Assembly: GCA_039566865.1 (NCBI GenBank)
Contig: CM076957.1
Coordinates: forward strand, 7,015,896-7,079,895
Source: Aurelia coerulea
Lineage: Eukaryota; Cnidaria; Scyphozoa; Semaeostomeae; Ulmaridae
Length of the DNA stretch: 64,000 bases
Direction: 5' to 3'
The position numbers were made by a program, and so were the translations under genes. The notes below the pieces were generated by a model. The model saw only the letters and a list, made by a program, of their open reading frames with translations, had not been told where the DNA came from and ran no database searches. Positions 30,951 through 42,800 of this stretch are shown here, in pieces. The first letter of the stretch is position 1. The number at the start of each line of letters is the position of its first letter.

Positions 30951-31333
30951 AATTCACAGAGGATTTCGAAATAAAAATAGCTTGTATGTAGGCTTTCAAA
31001 AAACGTAAAACGTTTAAAAATCTTTAAAATAGTAGTTTTGGCAACTAAACCACGCTACAAATGACACGTTTAATTGGTCCATAAAAAGCAACATGCTTCA
31101 ACAAAATTCTCGTCTGCAAAGAATTGCTAATATCAAATTTCGTAATAAAACTGTTCATTGCTACGTTTATTGATATACTGGGTGGGTCTGAGAAACCATG
31201 GGACGTTTAACAAACAGTGTTTTGGCAAAGAAACACAAGCCAAATCAAGTGCGTCGAGGTCCTATTTGTAGAGGAAAGATTGAATTAGTTAGAGAAATTT
31301 AGTTTGTTAAAATCGGTCATTTCTTTCCATATA

Positions 31334-32260
31334 CTGGGTGTCCCAAAAGAAGTATAGGCGTTTGAACAGCTCCTGCGAAGGAGCCTTGTATTCAAAATTT
31401 CTATATTCAGTTTATGGCATAGATGAGATCTCAACTTAGATTTTGCGACCTTGCATATCCAAATCGGGTTTGTATTTGCCGAGTAATTCACTTGAACAGG
31501 AACATTTCTTAGGCAGCCTTAGACAGATATTGTTGGGGATACGAACAGGCTAAGTTGTGAGCCTCAAGGAATCCCCCAAAAAGGGCTCCAGATCGCATGC
31601 GCAGTAACGATTTACTTCACTTATGTAATATGCAAGTTAGCTTGACCGTTGAGAACAAGGGAAGAAACAAAAGCAGATAGATGAGGTTATTCAATTATGC
31701 AGTTCAATTATGCAGTTATTAGCTATGTGTAATTTATAAAAAGCTTTTGGGGCACCTAAACAATACATTATTTTTGGAAGTTTGTTGAGCTATGAAAGTG
31801 CAATTTATTGTTGGCTATTCAAAAGCCCAATATGACTGAAAAATCGTAACTGCAACGAAACTTGGGCGGCAGAGATCCCCTAGTCCTAGAACCTTGCACT
31901 GTGAACTGTTAAAATGCAATTGCATCTTTTCTTTTAATATTTTCTCTACTGTATATAACAGTTTGATTGATCAGGAGATTCTTAAGAATACAAATTTCAA
32001 TGGTTGAGCTGACTCAAAATTTCTTCAAATTACGCATTGATAATAGTAGCACAATTCATTAACCATCGGTATCAGGCTAGCTCAGAAATATTTCCTGTTT
32101 AGGTGAATTATTCTGGGAATGCAAATCCGATTTGACCATGCAAGGTTGCAAAATCTAAGTTGAGATCTCATATATACCATAGTCTAAAAATAAAAAATTT
32201 TGAATACAAGGCTCCTTCACAGGAACTGTCAAACGCCTATATCTTTTTTGGGACACCCGG
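31334..32260. mobile_element. Mariner-like element, CTGGGTGTCCC ends, TA flanks
   Basis: CTGGGTGTCCCAAAAGAAGT at the left and TTTTTTGGGACACCCGG at the right are inverted and flanked by TA. The subterminal AGGAGCCTTGTATTCAAAAT / ATTTTGAATACAAGGCTCCT and GATCTCAACTTAGATTTTGC / GCAAAATCTAAGTTGAGATC pair. About 930 bp with no transposase frame. Confidence 0.8.
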
Positions 32261-33622
32261 TATATTTTTGCATCTTGTAATCTAGTTATTCTTGTGAAAG
32301 GTATCGATTGTATAAGAACTTTCTGCTTCCTAACAATGACAATTACTGACTATTCCTAAGATATACAAAATATACAACAATAGCTTCTCTCTTTGGTTTC
32401 CAATACAATGCATACTTCGTATGAATTCGTTGATAGAGAATACGTTTGTTTATCATGGCTCAGAAGTTAATACAGGCATAAATATGAATGGAACTGAGGG
32501 CCTATTTTAGGTCTCTTGTGAAACAGCATTTCACCAAAATCATTCGTAATTATGAAACAGAAAGACCGATTTCGATCAAATAAATTTCCATAAGTAAGTT
32601 AGCCGTTCTTCTATGAAGTGAATTTTAAAGAAACGAATTTGCCAAGTAAACAATGATTGGAAATCACTGCACGCTTTTTCTGATTCACCTGGTGCGTTGG
32701 ATTTTTGCTGCATTTCATGTCTGCCGAGAATGAGCCTAGGCAGGGTCATCATTTTGATTATTTCATTATCAGTCCCTACTGAGCAAGCTGTACCGCAGGG
32801 ATACAAGGGAATAAGTCTATGTCCGATGCGGCATATGGTAATCAGCAACCACCTAAATCAGGTCTTTGTTTCATCCACGTGAATCGCAACACCTTTGATC
32901 TGATCCTCGTTCCTGGGCGCCTTGTCTTTTCCAGCTTCTGAATTGTCCTTCCAAATAAACAAAATCGCCCAAGATTTGTTTTATCCGTTTCAAGTCATGT
33001 GACCATAATCTTTGGAAATTTTAGCAGAATTTTACTCCTCCATTTAAAAAATGTCAGGTCCTTCTAAATATCTATATTGGTTAACAAGATTCATCTAAAT
33101 GGTTTTCAGCCTGACCTGCTACATAATGCAAAAGAAAATTAATTATCTAAGTACGCGAGGATTTTAAAAGCCTAATTTACAATATATTAACAAAGTTCAA
33201 AAACCGAAGAAAATAAGAGAGAGAGAGAGAGAGAATCAAAATTTTAGCTCTCTCGATAGGCTTCATTTGAATTTTTTAGGGAGGGCGCCAATTTTACTTC
33301 TTTTCTAAGCTGTTCCAAAGTTTAGCCCCGCGACAGGAATTACGCCGTTTGGCTCTTAACAGTTTTTAATAAAGGTACCTCGACATCAGTTTCTGTAGAT
33401 CGGAGAAATCGATCTCTGTCCTCACAGCATTTTGTGAATAGTTTTCTCAAGTAATCAGGGGCTAACGAGTTCAAGGATGTATAAGTTAGCGTGGCTGCTT
33501 TTTGCATTCATGGAACAAGTTTTTAGAACACGAACTATGCTAAAAACAATGCAAAAATTGATTTATCAAGAGGCCGATCACTTGACTTGAATTGAGTGTA
33601 AACAAACCTGAGCCGATTGTGT

Positions 33623-33832
33623 CTATTGGTCATTTAAGAGCTCTTGTCTCTTGCATCTTTCTTCGAGAACAGTGACTGTTGTGATCATGCCATTTAATTT
33701 TTGGCGTAGTTTGACATTATCAGCTACAATGGTTTTGTTGATGTTTTTAACACTTTGCAATTCTGTTGCCATCAATGATATATGTTTGGCGGCATTTCTG
33801 GCAATGTGATCATGCAGGTCTTTGCGTAACAT
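33623..33832 (-). CDS. BRCT/TRAF-zf gene exon 11: end of finger 2, coiled coil, stop
   Basis: Acceptor ATTCCATAG|ATG at 33832, TAG stop at 33623-33625. LRKDLHDHIARNAAKHISLM gives the His ligands of finger 2, as in TRAF-like proteins. The following about 45 residues have heptad-like hydrophobic spacing (VKNINKTIVADNVKLRQKL, VLEERCKRQELL). The protein stops without a MATH/TRAF-C domain. Confidence 0.78.
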   Translation of the reverse strand: MLRKDLHDHIARNAAKHISLMATELQSVKNINKTIVADNVKLRQKLNGMITTVTVLEERCKRQELLNDQ

Positions 33833-36800
33833 CTATGGAATAAGGATGATGGCAAGCTCAGTTCAGTTCAGTTCATTCAGTTTTAAAATACTACAACATA
33901 CTAAACTCATTGAAAATAACAACAACTAAGAAATCATGAAATTACAAAAATGACGAAAGGACAAATAGACACTCATAACAAGAATACAACAACAAGAATT
34001 GTTCAACAGTTCAACATTCAAATTAATGGTTCAACAGAACTTTACTGTTTCACAATTTTCCTGGGCAGAAACCATACAATGGAACCCGGTTGACTTAATC
34101 TTATGACGAAACTTTCAAAGCAAGTTCAAGCATGTTTCGAGCACGCATGCTCCCCAAGCTGTTTAATAGAAAAGAAGTTACGTAACAGAGAAGGAATGGG
34201 TATGTCCTGGTCTAGCTGACATACAAACATATCTAAAAAGACGTCATTTATTAGGGAATTGACAAATACTTTTAAAGCTAAAGTCACACTTTATGTGACT
34301 TTCTTTGTGTGAAGCGGCACATATGGCAACGTTGAATGAATCCAACGTTGTCGCATTGCCGCACTTCAGTTTTACCTGGATTGCGCCAAGGACGATGCTT
34401 CAAGTTTGCATTCCACTTAAAGGGGCAGGGTCACGTAAAGTAAACAAACTTTTTCGAAACGACGCTTTCGCAGTTCCTCGTTAGGCCCTATCACACAGAT
34501 CTTCCACAATCTTTCTCAAAATGAAAGTCTTATTTTGAAGATGGATTTTTGAATTTTGCAGAGAAACAAACGAAACATTCATACGTTGTATGATTGCAGA
34601 GATATCTGTGGATTCTTAGTTCTTTCTTTCCCATATCTTAGAATTAACTGTGGATTCACCCCATCCATCAAAAGTTGTGCAGAACATAATGGACAAGGAT
34701 TTAAAACGATATAGATGATAGAGATAACAGGTTTGTCTACGGTTACGTGACTCAGTCCCTTTAAGAGCCGTATTATTTTCACTGTTTCATACACATTCAT
34801 TAAATTTTAGATTAGAACTTACTGTATCACGCATTGAGATCATTTTCAGTACATAATTTACAAAAAGTTGTGTGTCTTTACTGGTTAAAACAGTGCTTAA
34901 CCCTATTTTGGTTGGAGGGGGCAAATTTTCCCTCCCCCCAGTAGTAGACTTTTTGTTATAACTCTGTCAGGAGAAATATTATGGCCCAAAAACTCTTTGA
35001 CGTTTTGCTGCTAGAAGTTTCATAAAGTTTCATAGAAATACTTCCACAAATGAGGGGGAGAGAGACAATTTTCCGGGATTGACTCTGTCAAAATTGCCAA
35101 TTCTCGAAAAATTGATTTTCGCAAAAAAGTAGCAAAATTGCAATATCTTGCAAAGATATTTTGCAGCGTAGTGATATTTGATGCAATCTATCATAATTCT
35201 CATGTTTGGATGGAAATTGTGCTCAAAATAAGATGTTGTCGCATTTTGGCCGATTTTGGCCGATTTTGCCACTTTTCTTGACCACACAAAGCAAAATGCT
35301 GATGCAAGCAATAATGACGGTTACTTTTAGGTTAATTCTTATTTTCTAATAAAGTAAATGCCTGGGGCTATTAGTACACCAAATCTGATTGCTCTATCAA
35401 TCACCAGTCAAGAGTCAGGCAGCCCCCCCCCCCCACCAACATTTCGCGCATTTATACGTTGAATATCGTGATGACATAATTTATAGCTATAAGATTATGC
35501 CATCGTGGTATTCAATGTATAAATGCGCAAAAATTGAGTAGAGTTTTCAGTTGTCTGATGATCACTTTATAGCGTGAAACGTGTCTTATTGTCTCAATCC
35601 TGTTGTAGTAAATATAGTACACAATTTAGAACTTGTTTTAGTTTACCCATGGTTTACCACTAGCCATACTTATAACCTCTACTACTATTTGCATGCTTTA
35701 AACCTACTTCCTATCGTTATTTTAGTATTTGATAACTATCAACATTTCGACTCTGGCATATCACATAGAAAACTTCTTTTGCATTCTTTCCAAATTTTCT
35801 GCAGCAGTTTCATTACTCTCAAGTACCCAATAAACGGAGGCGGAGTAAAAATAATTGGAGGGTTGGAAATGGTTCGATATAGTAATAATCAGGTGGTTGA
35901 AACAATCGGAGGAGGGGGAGGCTCGAAAAATCGAAAAATAGTCGTTTTCTTAGTTAAGCACGTATCTTTATTATGTCTATTCAAAAATAATATTCACTAT
36001 CATTTCAATATTTCAAGAATAAATAAAAGGGGGCTGGAATAACAGTGGGGGGGGGGGGGAGTTGGTTAATTTTTCAAAACTTAATAAGCGGGAGGGGGGA
36101 CGATTATTCGGTACTCGAGAGTACAGAACTTTAGTTCTCAGAATAGTTATTCATTTGATGAACTTTAGTCAACAGTCCATAATTTCATAACAATATACTT
36201 GGTCTATTTGTTGTGAATAAAACTGTTGAGTTTGAAGAGATAAGAATAACTTAAGTACCTTGAATCCACAAATATCACATTCAGTCTCTGCATTGAAGCA
36301 ATTTAGTTTCAAGTGTGATTCAACCTGAAAAAGGAAACAGTAGTCCAGCATAGGGCTCAAATCTTTAAAATCTTTAAAATCTTTAAAAAGGTGGGTGTAA
36401 AATTCTATGACATTTTTCTTTGAATTAAATGTCTTGAAAGGAACTTATGGTACTTTGCTATAAATCTGCCGTTGAAATTCTTTGATATCTTGACTTTTTC
36501 AAAATGGCGGCAATTTAATTATTTTGGAAAAAATTGATGGAAAATTTTGAAAAATTTGAATCATCGTAAATCCTAAACCAATAGAGGAAAAATGATATAA
36601 CCCTCAAGAAAACCATAGTTTATGAAGGTCTACAATCTGGTGGCAAGCAGAGATCTGTAGCTTTTCTGGTTTCGGATTTAGAAATTGATGACGTCACAGC
36701 CTCAAATTTAATGAATGCCGCCATTTTGAAACGAATCAAGATATCAATAAATTTCCACGGCAGATTTACAGCAAAACACCCTAAATTCCTTCCAAGCCAT

Positions 36801-39800
36801 TCATTTCAAAGAAACTGTTATAGAATTTTACACCGACCTTTTTAAAGATTTGAGCCCTATGTTCAGTAGTCCTAATCTGTGAACCGGACCCGGTAACGAA
36901 TTAATAGAAAACCAAGAAGTAGTCGAGCGCATATTTTTCGAATTTTGTACCACTTTAATCAAACTATAGTGAACACCCGCGTATAAAAACCTAGATTTCT
37001 GCAAGTCAGCCTGACTAGGTTCTTACATATTGGGTATTTAATGGGAAATGAGTCTGTGCAGGTTCTTGAATTAGTTCTTATCATTTCATTAAGGGCTTTT
37101 GCCAATTTCTTTGGTTCAGATTCAAAGTTGAAGCCTTTACTTACTATCAGTTCATTGCACGGTTCAGGAGGTCTTATTGACAATAGAGGAATCTTTTGTG
37201 GAAGAATCAGAAATTTGCTTACAATTTTTTATAAGCAACTGTAGTTTTGCTACAATATGATCTACAAATAAGAACTTATTTCAAATTTCAGGTTGAATGG
37301 GTTCCTATGTAATGGGGGTCTGATGTCAAAATTTCTTCCTGTGGGTTCTAAATTCACCAGGTCCTCATACGCAAGTGTTCACTTTAATGTCTAGTGAGCC
37401 CTCGTTCCAAGCCAACAAAATCTGCAAAGTTTGTTAGTTCGTTTGCTATTCATTTCAATGAGGACCAAACCTTTTGACAAATCAGCGCAAAAGTTAGTGC
37501 ACCATTTATCAAGATCTTGGCAGCAACATTCAAAGCAAGACGAATCAAATTGAAGAAGGATAACAGGCGTCAAGTCTCTAAAAAAGATTTCCCAAACGGT
37601 TGTTGCATCTTCCCGTTGAATTGATGCCTTGGAAAGAACTTCAGGTATTTTACTATTATTGTTCATTGGCTGCTTTTGATCTGTTGATTATATTTAGCAT
37701 GACAACCTTTTTTGTGTGTTTCAACCGGATTCTTTTTATAATTTTTATCAACGGATTTTAGATTGTGACGTCTTCAGATTTTTAAATCGTAAATCAGAAT
37801 AGTGTCAGATTTCCGCTTACCACTACATCATAAACCATCATAAAAAATATTCTCTTCTTGAAATCGTCCTGTTTTTCCTCAAAAAAGTAGGATTTTGATT
37901 TTTTCCCAACTTCTCATGAATTTATTCAATAAGTTGACAACAGCTGTAATTCTATACATAATCAAGATATCAAAGATCGCCAAAGTACATGAAGTTCCTT
38001 TCAAGCTATCAATACAAAAAGGGGAATGGAATAACCAACTGTGCTGTTTCTTTAACGATTGAATTCCAATGCTCCGATGGAGTGGGCAAACACACCATAA
38101 TCATGCACTCTTTAAGTTGGAATCTTCAAACATTTTTACAACAACAACTTCTTCGCAAGCAATAGAAGATCGGGAAAAATGGCATACCTGCTCTGTACCA
38201 AGGATTGTACCACAGTGTTCTGGACATTGTACGTATGACGAATGTCTTTCCAAGGGTGTATTCTGCAATCAAACATGTGTCTATCAATTTTTACTTAACT
38301 ACAAAGAAATAAGTTATATCATTCTTTCATCTATCTTTACTTGTTTTCTCTTATAAAATAGTGAGTTCTGTGGTTAGGGTTCCATCGGGGCAGTATTCCA
38401 TATCGCCTCTCAGCCACGGGGCCACGGGGCAGAGAGGTAAGGTAAAAATTCAACATAAACAGGGGCTGACGTTTACCTTACCTTTCAGCACTGGGTCTGG
38501 CAGGTGACGTGTTTACCCTCACCTAAACAGGCCCTTGTTCGAATAGTTTGAATGTGGCCAGCAGTCACTTGGCACACCTGGAACGATGAAAGCTTTACTT
38601 AGAAGAGGATTCTTACCGTTATCGCGTTCCTTTCAGTGATACTGAGCGACCTCACACGGCTGAAACTTAGGGGTGGTGTGCTGACAACTAGTGATTCGCG
38701 ATCAATGTCACTCTGGTGTGAATTATTGTCGCATGCTGCCTGACTTCTACCAATTGAATCCAGTTCTGTAGAGTTACTTCGTTCAGATGCTCGTTTGTTT
38801 TGAATGGAGCTGGAGCTCTGAGCTTCACAAATTGACTGCTGCTCTTGCTCGTATGTTCTTTCTGAGTTCTCTGCAGTGATACCGCCACGTCTAGAGTCAA
38901 TCATTGGTCTGCTGTCAGAGGTAACCTCTTTCTCAGTATCTAGACTTCTTCGTATCTAAATAGAGGAAAACATACTCATTACAACGTTGTTGTTATCGCT
39001 ACTGATAGACTTGCTCTAACTACGCTCTAACTATGACTCATAATCGTAGAAATCGAATTAAATCTGTAAATTTCCATATGGCCAGGGGCGTACGCAGCAC
39101 TCTATGAGTGGGGGGGGTCTGGGGCAAAGCCACAGAAAAATATTTGTGGCCACGCCCTTCAGACCCTCGGAAAATGAGGGAAATGCCCTTTTTAGATATA
39201 TTTTGCATCGTAAACATGGCTGCAATGAACACAAAATAGGCAGGATGATTTGTTGAATTTGCATTGAGAATTGATACCCATCAACGCAAAGTACTGTAGG
39301 AGTAAGCGAAAAACTGTGATTCGGAACAAACAATCCAGCATATCAAGTGCGAGTTACAAAATTGCTTCTCATAGCTTTCACTGCGAAATGATTCGGCTGG
39401 TTGTTCGAAATGATTCGAAGAAATGCTTCTTTTCGCCACTTCATCATTGTCTAGTCTAGTCGGTCTATAGCGAGGGGCAAATCACTCCAAAAATAGCGTA
39501 CGAGATTTTGGGATTTTAAAATCTCTTGAATTTTTGAAGGATTTTTGGGATTTTTGAGATTTTTTAAAGATTTCGTAAGATTTTAAAGATTTTGAAAGAT
39601 TTTGAAAGATTTTGAAAGATTTTTGAGACTCCTGGCGATTTTCAAAGATTTTTTGAGATTTTGCAAGATTTTTGAGATTGTTTAGGCTTTCTCAAAGATT
39701 TTTAAAACCAGTAACTTCAAGAATTTGAAGATTTTGACACCGTACATTTGCTAGCTTTTTAAAATTATATCGAAATGTGTGCGATCAATCTCGCCGACCC

Positions 39801-42800
39801 TTCCTTTCCTCGATGTCCTTCATAAATCTTTGGAAGCATGGCTGAAGAGTTGTATTTTCCATTGCGGAGTAAAAGTGGGGATTTCTCCCGTCCTTGGCTC
39901 AGCTATTGTTGACACGGAGAAAAAAAGATAAAGTACTCTGAGTAGTGTACCACCTTCAACCGACCTTCAACCGACCTTCAACCCTAAATTTCTATTCGCT
40001 TGCAAAGCGACATTTTCTCTTGTAAACAAAAGAATTTCCGTCCGCTCGGAACATTCCACTGATTGGAAAGTGGGATTTACGCAAGTCTGAGTTGAGTTAT
40101 ACAATGTTAACCTTGAAGGTTTCTTTCTAAAGTTTACCCTCCTTACCAAATATGCATTCATTGTTTCAAAGAAACCGCTTTAACCGTTTTTCGCCCCCCC
40201 CCTATCGGATTTTTTTTAATAGCTCCCAAACGATGTCACCTACAATGCTGAAACTCCTTGACTTTTCCTAGAATCAGAAAATAGAAATTTCAATACCTAT
40301 TGTTTGACCACGTGACCACCACATGCCCATATTTGGAGAGTGGTCACAAAGAAATTCTTAAAAACGGCTCTAATTTATTCCTTTGTTACTAAATCTCAAA
40401 AATATATATACCATTCGATTAGTCTCGATGAGTACTTTCGTTTGATATATAAATTATTCATATTTGCTGACATCAGCAGTTTATTATTTCTATGACGTCA
40501 TCAATCTTTATTCCTAATGAATGAGTAAATTTTCATGCAAAACTGATGGAATTACCTCAAATATCGATGAAGGTACTTGATGTCACCAATAATATGCGAA
40601 ATTAATGGTTTTAAATCATAATTATTGAGCTAACAACTTTGCATTGAATCAAATTTTCATTATTTAATTAGTTAATTTATTAGAAACCACAAATATCCGT
40701 ACGAAACCATATGAAACTACAAATTAATGATATCAAGCAGGTATTTGGATGGTTTTTGCGAATTTTATCTCGCTATTTGCTAATAATGGGCCCTTTTCTG
40801 CAAATAGCTTAATTTCCACAAAATTTGCATTGTTTTGGTTGCCTAGCAACCAATCACGTGACTATTGATTGATTAGTGCTATTTTTAGATTCTCCTTTAT
40901 TCAATTATGACACAGTGCAAGTTTCATTGTCATAGCTGTTATACTTGCGGAGAAAAACAGGGGGGGGCCAAAAACGCCCCCCCCGGTAGAAAATCACTTT
41001 TTTTTACCCGGTTAAAATAGGGTTAAGAAACTCTACTTGAAGCAATCAATTCTTGTCATGACTTGCACAATGAATCTAACAGAAAGTACGCTACTAGCCC
41101 AAATATTACTAAAAAGTACAACTTTTATTCATAAACTGGCTCATTTTTGTAATTCTTGGTTCAAAAGGTGGTCCTCAGTGAATTACGATAAATTGTAATA
41201 TTCAGTTTTATGAATGATTAAGAAACTCTGCAAGTAACTACTACTATAATTGTGCCAAAAACTTAAGAAACTCTGCCACAAATTTCAGCGACAAGTTCTC
41301 ATGAAAAAATTGGTGAATCGAATTCATGTGATTCTGACAAATGCGACTTCTATTCAGATCAAAAGATAGTCTTCTAGGCCTGCGAGGCTGGACTTTCTTC
41401 AAAACGTCCTCTCGTATTGAGAAAGAGAATGAACTTTCCATCAACGCTTTGTTGTAAATGCTCGAAACATGATATTCAAGAGACAGGTAGTCTGGGGTAA
41501 AAAGTTCTTGTCTTGTTTGTAAATATTTCTAAAAAAGATTTTTACTTTTTGCCTGGTCATTTTCCCTACTGTGTTCGAAATGAGACAAAATAAAGAGAAA
41601 ATGCCCAAAGCCCAAACTGACAGACCTATGAATTATAGGTGTTTTTTGACTGCAGATTCGGAATCTACATGCTTGATTTAGTACAAATAATGGGGAGATT
41701 TCAGCTAAAATGGTTTTGAAAATTAGTCAATTGTGACGTCATGTCATCTATGACGTCATGGAATACTTTTTCGAATTTCACAAAAATGAAAAACTATACA
41801 TCATTCGCAAGCTCTTCAAACGCTCTTTTCGACTATTCAAATCGGGTGAAAATCCCAAGTTAATATAACGCGTCAACAGTTATTGAAGTATTTACGGACA
41901 TTAAGCCCTACCGTGACGTCATCGTTCACATGAATTCGAAACTTAATTAATCCTAATCGCCTATTCTAACAACAAAAAACTTGAGTTAGGCACTTGCTTG
42001 GATGGTTAGCCTATTTTCCCCGCCTATCACACCTCTAGACTTACGACTTTTCGTCCTTTTTTTCATACTCTGGTTTGTTTCCCTGCGTTCTTTGATTTGC
42101 TGATATCACTCAGGGGTGGCGCCAGAAATCTTCCGACAGGGGGCTGGAACTCCCGACAGGGGGGCTAAAATGGCTAGAAAATGCAGTTTTCGTACGTTAT
42201 TTTGCCAAATTTCCTCCGACAATAACCTAAAATTTCCTCCGACGGGGGGGCTAGATGCTTCCGACGGGGGGGCTGTAGCCCCCCCTAGCCCTCCCCTGGC
42301 GCCACCCCTGATATCACTTGGTCAATAGGGACTCATAATATTAATCTTAAAAAGTGGGCCCTCTTTAGGCCCGCGTAGAGTGGCCAATGGTTCCGTATTC
42401 ACCAATTCAATTGCTAGAGTTTAGTGTTCAACCAATAAGGAGGCACCATTTAGACAGTTGTTGTTGTTGCAAACAAAAATCGGTTGATGCAGCCTAGAGT
42501 TCTTGTAGCTGCGATGGATCTGTTTTGTTTCTACAGATGAAGATTACAGCTTGAAAGGTATATATTTTGCAGTAGGCCAGGAAAACCTCATTCTTTGTAC
42601 TTTGCAAGCGGTTGCCACCTTTTTTAAGTTTTCCTTACAATTTTTGATGATTTATCCAGAGAGATTTTTGGGATTTTTCTGGGATTTCTAAGATTTTTTG
42701 AGATTTTTAGGATTTTTCTAAGATTTCTAAGATTTTTGGAGATTTTCGCAAAACGTGGAAGATTTTAAAGATTTTTAGGATTTTTGAAGATTTTTTGAGA

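Larger units (their letters stand above)
28773..33622. other. Intergenic region between the two minus-strand genes
   Basis: No convincing coding exon was found. Contents are repeats listed separately, a segment near 29080-29420 rich in GTTTCTTA words that is shared with 16900-17120, a relatively CpG-rich patch around 30280-30330, a fragment of the TAGACTTATGAC family (32740-32830) and a (GA)8 run at 33219-33234. A promoter for the PHF20-like gene should lie in or near here, but no core element can be assigned. Confidence 0.5.

Noticed and set aside
33623..33832. Joining the coiled-coil exon to the PHF20-like exons downstream
   Set aside because: The exon ends in an in-frame stop, and the PHF20-like gene has its own candidate start codons in exon 1.
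35581..36042. 153-codon plus-strand ORF
   Set aside because: Tyr/Leu/Ile-rich then Gly-rich low-complexity sequence next to a palindrome and poly-G; no motif and no splice context.
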